Assembly: GCA_963978545.1 (NCBI GenBank)
Contig: OZ021731.1
Span: 22,357,093 to 22,421,092 of the forward strand
Length of the DNA stretch: 64,000 nucleotides
Direction: 5' to 3'
DNA from: Linyphia triangularis
Lineage: Eukaryota; Arthropoda; Arachnida; Araneae; Linyphiidae
The notes beneath the pieces were generated by a model, which ran no database searches, was not told the DNA's origin, and saw nothing but the letters and a program-made list of their open reading frames with translations. The translations under genes were made by a program, and so were the position numbers. Below, in pieces: positions 25,250 through 36,810 of the stretch (position 1 is its first letter; every line of letters begins with the position of its first letter).

Positions 25250-25795
25250 ATGCGGCCACTGCTGTTGTGTTGCGTTTTCACCCTCGGGTCTCTTCTAAGC
25301 TTGGCCATCGCCGACAATCACGGCTGGGACTACAGACCCATCAAGGTCATCATCAAGGAGCACCCAAAACTCATCACCATCCCGCACTACGTGCCATGGC
25401 CTAAACACGTACCAGTACCCAAACACGTACCAGTCCTCAAACCTCTACCAATCGCGAAACCGGTGCCAGTGCCGCACATAGTCCCGGTGGTGAAGCACAT
25501 CCACAAGGTGGTACATGTTCCTAAAGTGATCCACATCCACAAGTCCGTACCAGTGCCGAAGCCCTACCCGATCCCGAAGGTGGTGAAGGTGCCCAAGCCA
25601 TACGTGGTTCATATACCTAAGCACTATCCAGTGCCCAAGCCGTACCACGTTCCCATTTATGTGAGGATTCCAAAGCCGTATGTGGTGCCTGTTCATAAAT
25701 CAGTACCGATTCCGGTGCCGAAGAAGGTGCCTGTTAATGTTGAGGTGATCAGGGTGAAGCCTTTAGTCATCAAGAAGCCATTCCCTGTTCTGTGA
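25250..25795 (+). CDS. Secreted Val-Pro-Lys-rich structural protein
   Basis: A 181-residue protein with a clear signal peptide (residues 1-21, MRPLLLCCVF...LAIA, likely cut before DNHG). The mature chain is a low-complexity series of V-P, K-P-Y and H-V/I-P steps: PVPKHVPV at about 55-63, PVPKPYPIPK at about 103-112, repeated KPYVV and KPYHV blocks to about 150, ending KPFPVL. There are no cysteines after the signal. Such V/P/K/H-rich secreted proteins are known among arthropod low-complexity cuticular, egg-shell and silk-associated proteins; the subclass is not decidable here. The exon is far richer in GC than its flanks and has a strong codon bias, which supports real coding. The ATG sits 3 bp after a splice acceptor. 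The stop TGA lies inside CTGTGAGTAT, a strong donor, so an alternative splice form is possible. The 83-codon open frame on the opposite strand is a shadow. Confidence 0.85.
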   Translation: MRPLLLCCVFTLGSLLSLAIADNHGWDYRPIKVIIKEHPKLITIPHYVPWPKHVPVPKHVPVLKPLPIAKPVPVPHIVPVVKHIHKVVHVPKVIHIHKSVPVPKPYPIPKVVKVPKPYVVHIPKHYPVPKPYHVPIYVRIPKPYVVPVHKSVPIPVPKKVPVNVEVIRVKPLVIKKPFPVL

Positions 25796-25956
25796 GTATA
25801 TTTCTTAGTTGGATGCTGAGTGTTTGTCATACTCTTGTTAATGAATATTCCAATTCAATGAGAATTTCCCTCAGGAAATTCGGAAGTTTATATTTTATTG
25901 GAAATGATCATCATACATTTTTGTATTTTATTACCTTTTTTTTTTTATTGTTTCAG
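25792..25956 (+). other. Possible short intron overlapping the stop codon
   Basis: GTGAGTAT at 25792 fits a donor and a long pyrimidine tract ending TTGTTTCAG at 25956 fits an acceptor, 165 bp apart. If used, the TGA is removed and the C-terminus would gain about 15 residues (from 25957 to a TAA near 26000). If unused, the protein ends at PVL. Confidence 0.35.
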
Positions 25957-25959
25957 CAT

Positions 25960-26979
25960 CTTTTATATTTGTACTTGGTATTTAGTTTGTAAAGGTTGTT
26001 AACAGTGATCATGATTTAGTTCTGAAAATCCTGTTCCAATGGAAGTAATTGTATCGAGTAAGATCTAGATTCGTGGCAGCGTTCCGTCGCCAAGTCCTAA
26101 TGTGTTAAAGCGTCTACACGTACAAGTGTATAATATGTTGACCGAGTTCAGGCCTGTTTTTCAATCCTTCACAGCTCTACTCATACTAAAGATAGAACCT
26201 AATTTTTTTGCCATCATGTTGCCTTTGTTGTGTAGAGGAAAAAAAGCATAATTGCCAATATTGAAAAAGTGTATATTTTGAAAAATTATTTGATTGTTAC
26301 CGAAACTGATGAAATTTTGTTCTGCTTTTTCTTATGGTTGTAACAAAAGTGTAGCTAAGTCTAAAGTCTAAATGGTTGGTGGAATTTTGGTTAGTACTTT
26401 CATATTTATCAACTAAATAAATGGTATGCTCCAATATCGCAGGTATTCTCTGCAATATTGCAAGATTATTTCCTCTAAAACTTTAAGATACTTTTTTAAA
26501 GATACTATCAATAAGTCGGATGGTATCTAATTCATGGAACAAGTGTCCCCCTCGCCGCCCCTCACCCCACATAAAAAAAGAAAATGAAACATAGAAAAGA
26601 ATCCATCAAAGAAAGTGGTTCGTTAGGAAAACTTTTGAAAAATAATACTAATAAATATTTTGTGTTTTTGATATTTTACTGCATTGATGACTCAAGAGAA
26701 GTCGTTAAAGTTTCTCCTAAAATCACCCAGTTAAATAGTTTCTTTGTAAAAGACAGTATCTTTTCGGATGGGATTTATCTTAAGAAATCGTTACACCATA
26801 CTATAGTTTCGATATACATAATATCTAACGTTTTTTTTTTTTTTAAAGGAATTTGTTTAGGGGAAAGAAAAAAAAATGGTTGGTTAGAGTAAAAACAATT
26901 CGTACACCTTAAGGTTAAGTCACATAACATAAAAGTTTAAGTTTACTTTTGTTAACTGTATCATATAATATGTTATGAA
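25960..26979. other. 3' flank of the V/P-rich gene, non-coding
   Basis: AT-rich. An AATAAA lies near 26415, too far to assign with confidence. The 102-codon plus frame at 26584-26892 has no domain or codon bias and is treated as chance. Confidence 0.4.
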
Positions 26980-26981
26980 TA

Positions 26982-27193
26982 TACAGGATGTCTATAAATT
27001 ATTTGCGCAATTGAGTTCAAAGTGATCTGTATAACTTTTAATAACTAGACCTTATAAACCATTCTTTTTCCCCAACTAATTTATGTTCACCATGATATTC
27101 TGTATGCAAGAAAATGTTTATTATGCCTAGTTATTATGAGTTATACAGATCAATTTGAGCTCCATTGCCCAACTAATTTATAGACATCTTGTA
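26982..27193. mobile_element. TA-flanked foldback MITE
   Basis: A 212-bp element almost wholly made of two inverted arms of about 66 bp. Left: TACAGGATGTCTATAAATTA, then TTGCGCAATTGAG, then TGATCTGTATAACT. Right arm inverted: TACAAGATGTCTATAAATTA, then TTGGGCAATGGAG, then TGATCTGTATAACT. TA dinucleotides flank both ends (26980-26981, 27194-27195). This is typical of Tc1/mariner-type MITEs; the family assignment is inferred. Confidence 0.75.
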
Positions 27194-27235
27194 TATTACA
27201 AGCATTTAAAAAACAAATTTAACTGTCGTAGATAT

Positions 27236-27506
27236 TTATTTGTATAGTATTTTTTGTTCCAACCCCAGAATGGTAGCAACAATGACAAGACCACAGAACT
27301 CTATAAAAAGTAGAGCCCGAAATAGTAGTCAATCACCATTGAGCATCATTACCAGAACTGGGAGGGTTTGCAGGAAGTCATCACCATGGATACACCATAG
27401 ATATAGTGATATGGTATTAATCGTGTTCACTAACTGGAAAGCACATTCCACGGGGTTTTGCCCTATAAATCGTTCCCCTCGAAGGGACCAATTGTCAGTC
27501 TCATAT
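27236..27506 (-). pseudogene. Membrane-protein-like exon with in-frame TGA
   Basis: On the minus strand one frame runs from an acceptor-like AG at 27507-27508 through about 58 codons (ETDNWSLRGERFIGQN near the start, a hydrophobic LPVLVMML near the end), meets TGA at 27329-27331, then continues about 30 codons with a strongly hydrophobic helix (LLFRALLFIEFCGLVIVATIL) to TAA at 27236-27238, which overlaps an AATAAA. A C-terminal transmembrane exon with one nonsense change is the simplest reading. A 36-nt GT...AG segment spans the stop but is too short for a usual intron. The family was not recognised. An overlapping 94-codon plus frame has no protein-like features. Confidence 0.3.
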
Positions 27507-27524
27507 CTACATAATAAAACATAG

Positions 27525-29079
27525 GTAAACTAAATATCATTTTAATATGAACTGATACTGAGATCTGCTTTTGGAATGTCGGAAATTCCGATCTATTTGT
27601 TCCCGAAAGTTTTCGAGGTGACAGAAAGGAATAGCGTGTATGTTCTTAAGGTATTTCACTTCTTTTCAGTAAGCTTCGACGTATTCATTTAGGATCTTTT
27701 CAGTTCTCTTGTAATGAAAATCAACAAAAGCAAGTTATACTTTCCTTTCAACACGATATCCTTTATTTGCTAATATTATTCGAGAGTCGCGTGAATGACG
27801 TTTTTCTCATTCTGGTCGTTGGAAGAAAGTAGATTCAACCAACATTCTTTTTTAGAAAGCTCATGGAATGTTTTTGATTTCTTTTTCGATTACAATTTAT
27901 TGTCTGAATAAATAGGAATGCAGAGAATGTTGACTGTTCGTAGTATTAGGGATTCAGCGTGCTGCTTGCTTCTATTGGACTGCATAGAAAGATAGCAAAA
28001 ATATCTGCTATGTGAAATAATCTACGTAGCTACCTTGTAGAGTATAACTTGCATGTGTTCTGCTGTTTGACTACATAAAAAGCCTATTGGCTAAAACGAA
28101 AAGATTCCGGTTTTTGTCGAACTAGAAAAATTACAATTCAATTTTCTGTGGGAAGTAATATTTAAAACAAAAAGTTTTGAAAAACATTTCATAATTGATG
28201 AAAATTTCGATAAACTGAAAATTAAAGTTAATAAATATCTACAAGCGTACCATTCTGTTCAGCTGCTATTTTCGAGAGATTTAACCTACTAACGACTCAC
28301 AAATCCACGAGTTATGCTACTTAAAGATAAAAAATATCTCGCATCTCAATATGCTTTGAATAGTATTTAATTGTAAATAAAAAAACCATTGTTTACAAAA
28401 AATGTATGCTGAATATCATAACTCAATGTTAAAACTATGGTTACAGTATGTGTTTAGATAAGAATGACCCTTCCCTTCTTTAAACTCTTCTTTGCTTACA
28501 TTACTTTTTAAGTCAATATTGATACAATCTGAAATGCTTTAAAGAGTTATATTCTTCGTTACAACATATTAAAAGTAATTCAAAGTTACTTCTGAGTTGC
28601 ACCTCATGTAAGTCAATTTGGAAAATTTATTTCAGCGTTCATTTCACGAAACCAGAACATTATACGTTCACCCAAGAAAGGATATCAATCTAAAAGGCAT
28701 AAGTATCTACGATTCTGTAAAGAAAGTGTGATGATTACCTTATAAATAGCCATACATTGTCATAAGAGTAATTAGGTCAAAATAAAATAGTAACTTTACT
28801 GTTAAAATACGTTGAGTATAGCCATACCCATTTAAAATTAAGATGATTCAACTGTTGAATATTCTTTGGCATATTATTTTGCCAAAGTCTTAGATGAATT
28901 CATTCATCATGTAATGTGTGTACTACGAACTATTTTTCACAGGCTCTTTTAAATAGATAATGCATGGCTGTGTTATTGGATAAATATAACTCCACAATGA
29001 CAAATTCTAATATTGCAACAGCAGGGAAACAATTTCGTCAAGTTTTCTAACATCACACACGTTAATCTTTAATTACAAC
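27525..29079. other. AT-rich non-coding DNA
   Basis: No gene or repeat supported. Confidence 0.5.
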
Positions 29080-29295
29080 TCCTAGATAGCTTATAAGTAG
29101 TTTTTGCTTTGCAAGTAGACAGAGCTTTTATACTTCCACCCAATCTATTCTATGTGATAGGTTACTCATGGTTACAAACACATTATAACTAGTTTTTGAG
29201 GGAAGTTGCTGATAAAAATCTTTATGGTGATTGTTAACCTTCTTCAGCTTTAATTCAATAACCAAACATACACTATCCAGAAATTGCAGTGACCA
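29080..29295 (+). repeat. Dispersed repeat family D, copy 1
   Basis: Matches 32180-32410 in order: CTTTGCAAGTAGA, CTTCCACCCAATCTATTCTA, ATAGGTTACTCATGGTTA, TAACTAGTTTTTGAG, TGGTGATTGTTAA, CAATAACCAAACATACACTATCCAGAA. No coding content. Confidence 0.75.
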
Positions 29296-29479
29296 CAAAC
29301 CAACAAGCCAGTAGGTTTACTGAAGTACTAATAGCACACTAATAGACGTTTTAGATTGTCGATTAGAGCTTGTATTCCCGACTTTGACAAAACCTTACTC
29401 AACTATCTTTATTACGGGTCATGTACAGTGCAACAAACAAGAAGTCAGAAAGGGCGTGTATTTTTTTTGTGTGTGTGTG

Positions 29480-29622
29480 TCTTCTTTGCGAAATATGTAG
29501 AGCAAGTTACTTGCCCAGTCTACCGCGACACGTGGTGTAAGCCCAAAGTAAGTCATGCGGCATGCTCTATCCGCCTTGGTTGTAACAAAGAGTCTGACGT
29601 GTACAACAGCCCGCTGTTTTGG
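29480..29622 (-). pseudogene. Short coding-like fragment, possible LDLR-B motif
   Basis: A minus-strand frame is open for about 48 codons after TAG at 29623-29625 and includes YFGLTPRVAVDWASNLLYIF. The pattern GL-x-P-x-(V/L)AVDW-x-x-NL-Y recalls an LDL-receptor class B (YWTD) blade, but the diagnostic YWTD is YIFR here and the frame runs into a CA microsatellite. The region is GC-richer than its flanks. It could equally be chance; the plus-strand 98-codon frame over it is no better supported. Confidence 0.15.
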
Positions 29623-29652
29623 CTACAGGGATTGTCCCTTTGGCACAAGTAG

Positions 29653-31789
29653 TAAAAAAATAAGATGCCCAATTTAATCCTCGTTTCTTTGAGTCATGCA
29701 TCGTCATTGTCCGGAAGATGTATTTTGTAGAGATAACCGAGATTGAAAGTGAGTTGGAATAGAATACATTAAGAGGAGCCAAAAATTCTGGCATTTGTAT
29801 GTATTTATATAAAGCAAATGTGCATGTTTATACACTTGGTTTAAAAACCATATATTACGGAAACGCATATATCTACTCAATATGTCATTATCTAACAAGT
29901 GTTAAAAATGTGTAGTTGGTGGAAAACAAGCTTAAAAATTTGAATACTTTTGTATAGAACTGACGTAGAATATTAGCTCTTGATCATTTGGAGTGCGTGT
30001 TTTTCACCTTTCGTATACTAGCTTCTAAATATTAACTTAACTAAAAGCGATTAACCTGGATAATTAGTAGCAAAGATTTAGTTGGAGAAGTACCTATAAC
30101 CGGATCGAAATGGTTTAAATCTTACCCATTATCCAAATATTTCATAACTCGCTTTATATAGTAAATCCGGGAAATTTTCTCTTTGAGTCAAATGGTACAA
30201 ACAAGTTCATGCAATTCTATAGGAGCCTATTTAGTTTTTTGGTAACGTGCCAATTTCACAGGAGTTATTCGCTATAGATACGTAAATTTAAGATCCAATT
30301 GTGTGTTAGCTCCTCGAAATTTTTGAATTGATGATGAAATTCAATATTGTTATTTTTCAACTTAACGGCCTGACGACTCAATAGTAACTGACACTCAATA
30401 GTAACTGAATTTCAGAGATGTAACGACTTATGAAAGATTTGGCCATGTTTTTCGTTCCAACCCTTTCATTCAGGTTTTTGAGACATGTTCGGCTTAATAA
30501 CATTTATCCAGCATTAGATTAACTTGTTGTCCAGTTGATACTTGTATGCTACAATAAACCAAAAGTGGTCGCATGCTTTCGGGTTGAAATATGGAATTGA
30601 GAGAGTGAACAAAAAAATCTTTTCCTTAGAAATAAAAATTTTGTTTAGTTGGACAAATAATTCATTACACGTGCCTATATTCGTAAGTGGTAAAGGTATC
30701 AGAAATCCATATAGATTGCAACACTTGTATATGAGGGAGTGTTTTTTTTTTTTGTCTGAACAAAAATGTGTTTTATTAAGAAAAAGCTGAAAATTATTTG
30801 TAGTTCAGAATAGGCCCCTTTTCTTTTTTACTTTCTGATTTCTACTTTTTATTAGGTATAAATATACTTCCCGGTCTCCTGGTTCAAATCTCTAATCCAT
30901 GGGCGAGAGTTGTGCCATTTCACTTTAGTAATAATAGTCCCCAATTTACAATTCATTAAAAACCCAGAAAATCACGAGATTTATGCTATGCAGACATATA
31001 AGTATCATTTCTTAAAACATCAATCGTATTTTCGTAAAGTGAATAAAATAAAAGTTGCAGCCTCTTCTGTAAAAAAGTTGTTCAACTGTTCTTAACTCCT
31101 TCTACTCTTATTATAATGTAGAGGTTGACGTAAAATATCTGTTAGATAACAATTGAAATAGACTGAAAGTATAAATCGGCTAGTCTACTTGGTTTTGCTG
31201 AATTTGAGAAGATGATAGTTACATTGGTATACGCGTAAACCTATAATTCCTTGACATACAAATAAAATTGCCTGGTGCCGAAACATAACTTCAGATTAGA
31301 TATGATGCGACCCTAACCGGACCATAGGGTCAGCATGGATTTATTGTGAACAAATACTTATTAATTTCCTGTCTTTTATCGTGATTGTCTTCTGTTTTCA
31401 AATAAATCAAGAAAATGCAATATGGAGATGTTCTCATTTCTAGTTTAAAGTTTGTGCAGTGAAATACTCATGGGTTGTTTCAGGGATCACTGCTATACTG
31501 ATTACCGCTTTCATTGTGATTCGTTCTGTTTACTTGTTTGCCGATGAGATTTTTTGTATCGGTACTGTTGAGAGGAGGAAAGCATCTTCAACAGTCTAAA
31601 CAAAACTGCATCGATACACGACCGAAACAGATAATATAATAATATACTGTCCGGTATTCACCGAAGACAGTTCTTGACGTATTGGAGACGTTAAAATTTA
31701 CAATGGCACATGAAAGGAATGACGTCTCCGAGACGTCATTGTATGTCAAGGGATTAAAGTAACGGTAGCATACTTAGAAGAAAATGAAC
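29653..31789. other. Non-coding DNA
   Basis: No supported gene. A perfect 11-bp palindrome with 1-nt spacer lies at 31718-31740 (AATGACGTCTC / GAGACGTCATT), containing CRE-like TGACGTC words. Confidence 0.45.
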
Positions 31790-31945
31790 ATAAACAACCC
31801 TGGAACTTGAATTTCTGGATAGCTTGTAAATCGTTTCCTTTCTGCATACAGATAAAGCCATTTGAATCCTTCTCTCCATCTATGCTACAATGGATTTCAA
31901 TGGGTACAAATAAGTTATAACTAGTTTCATATTGATACATATTAA
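31790..31945 (+). repeat. Dispersed repeat family D, partial copy 2
   Basis: Shares CTTCTCTCCATCTATGCTAC, GGTACAAATAAGTTATAACTAG and the AGCTTGTAAAT-type start with the other D copies. Confidence 0.6.
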
Positions 31946-32179
31946 TTAGTTTGAAACAATTTTTTCAGTATCAGTACGATAAATGTATATTTATTACATG
32001 TACCAAATATGCAGCAGTACGTTTTTGCTAATGCTTTGTGTATCCTCTAATAAAAGCAAACTTCTTTTTCCCCAGAATATAAATTTCATAGCACTTTGAT
32101 TTTGTAAGGAATTGTTTGTTAGTATAATATAACTGTTATTATGTTGGCATATAACTCAAATTTTTTTCGATCACTGATT

Positions 32180-32700
32180 TTTAAATGTAACTTCTGGATT
32201 TACAAGTGGTCTCTGCTATGCAAGTAGATGAAATCAATTGAATGCTTCCCTCCATCTATGCTACGTAATAGGTTGCCCATAGTTATAAACTCATTCTAAC
32301 TAGTTTCGGGAGAAGTTTATAATATATATCTCTATGATGGTTGTTAAGTCTTTTTCGGCTTCAAGTCAGTAACCAAGCATGCACTATCCAGAAGTTGTAG
32401 TCCCAATAGACTCTTACTAGTTTGGGAGCGATCTATTATTATAGTTATATGATATAATCTATTAATATTAATATAGCCCATGAAGGCTTAACAATCACCA
32501 CAATCCATGGTGATTGTTAAGCCTTCATGGACTTCAAGTCAATAACCATACATGCACTATCCAGAAGTTGTAGTTAGAGATCAGTGTTCCCAACAGACGC
32601 TTTCTAGTTTGGGAAAGAACTCCATGGTGATTATTAAGCCTCCTTGGGCTTCAAGTTAATATCTGAACATGCATTATCCAAAAGTTGATGCTACAGATAT
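32180..32700 (+). repeat. Dispersed repeat family D, copy 3 plus tandem tail
   Basis: A full copy (32180-32410) is followed by two more copies of its right end (GGTGATTGTTAAGCC-TTCA, CACTATCCAGAAGTTG) near 32508-32575 and 32625-32690, so the end has been tandemly duplicated. The perfect hairpin at 32478-32530 joins one inverted piece of this end to a direct one. Confidence 0.75.
32478..32530. repeat. Perfect 23-bp inverted repeat (hairpin)
   Basis: Arms 32478-32500 and 32508-32530 are exact reverse complements of 23 bp (CCATGAAGG...ATCACCA) with a 7-nt spacer. It is embedded in repeat family D. Confidence 0.97.
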
Positions 32701-33070
32701 GTGCAATCTATATATCATTTTAATAGGAGATACCACGATTGAAATCTTTTATTTTTTGTATTTAAAACATGATCTGTGCAGAGAAGTTTATCATGTTTTA
32801 ATAAGATGATCTTAAGTTCTGAAAAAAAAAAAAAAAAAAAAAATCTTACATAACTATGAAAATGTGAAATCATATGCATTTTCAATAATTGCATAAATTA
32901 CCTGAAACTATGATTTTACAATCGAAAAACATTTTGAGAATCTGGGAAAACTAAATAATGTAAAAATATTTCTAATAGCTTAGAACTATAAAAAGAAAAG
33001 ATAAAACTGCTTGAATTGATATTGGTAATTATAAAAATGCATTTAAAAGTTTATTTCAGAACTATTCGAA

Positions 33071-33641
33071 CACACGAGCGTAAAGTAAATATTTCTTTTT
33101 TTTTCTATGAGGATTAGTAACTTGAAATTGAAGATAGTGAAGAGTATATATATCTGTTACTATAATTAATATATATATATATATTTTTTTATTTTTTTAA
33201 TTTTTTTAGCAAAAGTTTCATAATTTATAAATATATATTTATTTTGAAGGTATGGTTATATAACTTTGCTTCATAAACTTAAAGAGAATATTGAATTTAG
33301 CTCTTTCTTAATTATAATAGACTAGGTATGTAAGCAGTGAGAAGAACGTTAAGATACACACGAGCGTAAAGTAAATATTTCTTTTTTTTTCTATGAGGAT
33401 TAGTAACTTGAAATTGAAGATAGTGAAGAGTATATATATCTGTTACTATAATTAATATATATATATATATTTTTATTTTTTTTATTTTTTTAGCAAAAGT
33501 TTCATAATTTATAAATATATATTTATTTTGAAGGTATGGTTATATAACTTTGCTTCATAAACTTAAAGAGAATATTGAATTTAGCTCTTTCTTAATTATA
33601 ATAGACTAGGTATATGTAAGCAGTGAGAAGAACGTTAAGAT
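33071..33641 (+). repeat. Tandem duplication, 2 x 286 bp
   Basis: CACACGAGCGTAAAG at 33071 recurs at 33357 and the following 280 bp are almost identical (ATTTCTTTTTTTTTCTATGAG, TATATATCTGTTACTATAAT, GAAGGTATGGTTATATAAC, GCAGTGAGAAGAACGTTAAG). Differences are a few indels in T and TA runs, so the duplication is recent. Confidence 0.95.
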
Positions 33642-33954
33642 ATAGTAAAGAAACAAAATTGCTGATATTTTGGAAGTTTTTATTCTTTTCAGGTTTTTTT
33701 TTTTTAAAGCTTGCTGTACAAATATGTTCATTTTCGATATTATGTAAATAAAAAAAAAAAATAAAAAAAAATTGCTTTATCGTATTGTAAGCATAATCTT
33801 TATACAATAGGAATTAATTTTATTTAATTGTTTTTCTTAAGAGTAAAAAAATACAAACTTATTTTGTAACCTTTTAGTATCATCTAAGAGAATAAGTAAG
33901 ACTCACTATGTTTGATAGGATTGTTTGTTATAAAATACTATTTTATAACAACAT

Positions 33955-34370
33955 AAAAAAAAAACTTTTTATAACAACGTGTCAAAAAATTAAACTTTTT
34001 TTAATCGTTTTTAATCAGAAATCATGGTGAAAGTAGCACTTTATCGCGAGGAGTGGGAGAAAGTAACTTTCTCGCACTTGTGTGGAAAAGTACTTTCTCG
34101 CACGCCTCGTGTTCAAATTTTATATAGTTTTGATATAGAAATTACATTTTTAGAAGATATTCGTTGACTGGAGTTGCCAAAATTAGTGTTTATATACATT
34201 AAAGATATTTTTTTTGCACGTGGTTATAAAAAATATTGTCTGCAACAAGTGGGAAATCACTTTTCAAACTGGCAAATTATTTGATTCGTGCTATCGCACT
34301 GGTCAAATAAGCATTTTACCTCGTTTAAAAAAGTATTGCTTTCCCACTAGTTGCTTAAATAACTATTTCT
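33955..34370 (+). repeat. Dispersed repeat family E, copy 2
   Basis: Contains TATAACAACGTGTCAAAAAAT, GTAGCACTTTATCGCGAGG, AAGTACTTTCTCGCACGCC, CTGGAGTTGCCAA, GTGGGAAATCACTTTTCAAACT and AAGCATTTTACCTCGTTT. Lies head to tail with copy 3. Confidence 0.8.
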
Positions 34371-34374
34371 TAAT

Positions 34375-34800
<426 letters not shown>

Positions 34801-36760
34801 GTTGCATAAATATCTATTTACTGGTTTTTTAAACCTAAAACTGAAATTTTTCTGTTTACTCCATTTTATCGTGGTATATAATTGTCTTTAAAGATAACCT
34901 TTCTAACTTTAAAAATGTCATGTGCTTGTGTTTGTACAGTATTAATAAATTTAGAAAATGTACTTAATACAAAACTTATTATCCGTTTTTCGCATGAAGA
35001 ATAAAACGTTGTTGTTATTGTTATATTCTCATATTTATATATTCTCATGTCCTATATCCTCATAGTTATATACTAAAAACAACAAGAAAAAGTCCACATC
35101 AAATTACCGGTTCAAAAAAGTAGTGATATCAAAAACTGGCCGTGCGCGCTTGTATGTAACATCTTACCCACAGTTAACAAAATGCCAATTTGTTTCTTAT
35201 TTTTCTTGTTGGCATTCTATTTAATCTTTTAGAAAATTTATGCGCACTTAAATTGCATTCTTGTTAAATTATTAGTATTATGAAATAGTGGGATACAATG
35301 ACATTTATTTTGGGAGTTTTAAATCGCCAGCAAAGCCCCAAAACGAAAAAATAGCACGAGAAAAATGGAAAATAAAAGAATATAGTTTTGGATTTGAATA
35401 AGATGTAATTTAGTGGAGTTCATTTCTGAATTCACTACTTTTTGGCTGGCAACATAGCGTGTACTTTTTCCTTGTTTTGCATTGTTTCATTTTCCAGTAA
35501 AGCCTTATATTGTCATATTCAGTATACTTACTTATTTTTATAGTTTACCTGTGGGTTTGGTGTGTTGGTAATACTTGACTGGGTGAAAATTGCTACGTTC
35601 CAATAAAGCTGCACTAAAAGCAGTCTAGTTTAGAATAGTGAACTTTTACTTAACATCCTGGAAGAAAAAATAATTTAGCACAAAGAGAAGAATACGATTA
35701 GTATTCATATACTAGTTCTTAGGACTAAAAAACTTATCTAGAATGGAATACAAATTTCTTGAATAAAAAGCATAATTCGAAGTAAAAACTTTGCGTTGAC
35801 TTAAGTTTACCAAAGTCAATAATTATTAGTGTTTTTTTTAATATATATTTTGGTTGGCCCTTTTGAAAATAGTTTAGTGCATGTTAGCCAACTTTATAAG
35901 AATATGTATTTCAAATATTATTATTTATTATTAATACTTATTCTTATTACTTTAAGTATATGTTAGAAGATTGTAACCTTTTACCAACGTAATCATGGTA
36001 ATCCCAAAAGTGTCTTTAGAGCTTTAGTCTTAAGATGTACAATATTCGGACCACATGGGGATAAAATACTACGAATCATTACTTTGCGAGAACTTTGTTC
36101 AAGAGACAAATCAATAAAAAGAGAAAAATAAGGAGTTGTGCTGTTCAAAATGAAAGTGTAGAATTATAGAACGCTTATGAAAAAAATCTATTAAGCCACA
36201 TTTGAATAACACAAAAAAAAAAGCCCTTTGTATTTTTCATTTTATTTAGTTTTTATACCCAATTAAGTACGAAAATGGAATATAAACTTGATTGTAAGAT
36301 ATCAAGTTAAGTTTTTTTATAGAGAAGCTGCAGACTTAAAGTTTTAACTGATACCAACTGTAAGTTTTGCCACTATCTGATTTATCTATTATACTCCACA
36401 TACCTCACATTACAGCTAAAATGCAAAGAAAGGGAAGGTAATGGCTATTTTTCTATTGTAGCTTTTATAATTTTGAAATAATGGATACCATTGTTAAAAT
36501 GTGACAGTTTTTCTTTTCAAAAGTAGAAAAGTAACAGTAACAACAATTCACGAAGAAAACACAAAGTCAAGTCCACTCTTTATATTGCTTCACGCATCCT
36601 TTAATTGAAAGAGTCCTTTCATCTTCACACCCTCACACCTCCGAGCGCACAAGGAAATCCAACCAAAACTCAAGTCCTTTTGTTGAGTCCACTACGAGCC
36701 TTATCATCCTGAAAATTCAATTATAATCCATCTCAACAAGCATTGAGTAGAAGCGTATGC
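34801..36760. other. AT-rich non-coding DNA
   Basis: No supported gene or strong repeat. Confidence 0.5.
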
Positions 36761-36770
36761 TAATTCCAGG

Positions 36771-36810
36771 TATAAATAGAACTGCTCTCTAATTTGAACT
36801 CGAAGTCAGT
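36771..36810 (+). promoter_or_regulatory. TATA box plus initiator-like TCAGT
   Basis: GGTATAAATAG (TATA at 36771) is followed by TCAGT at 36806-36810, the arthropod initiator word, about 37 bp after the start of TATA. This is slightly wider than the usual spacing. Downstream DNA to about 37015 is GC-richer and holds a 50-codon open stretch (VVIVTSAFWSGGDG near its start) without an ATG. It could be a real promoter and first exon, or part of an unrecognised transposon. Confidence 0.35.

Noticed and set aside
25445..25696. 83-codon frame opposite the V/P-rich gene
   Set aside because: Shadow of the strongly biased codons of the real gene.
27240..27524. 94-codon plus-strand frame
   Set aside because: No domain or start support; the opposite strand has the more protein-like reading.
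30880..30905. GGTTCAAATCT resembling a tRNA B box
   Set aside because: No matching A box, acceptor stem or cloverleaf could be drawn.
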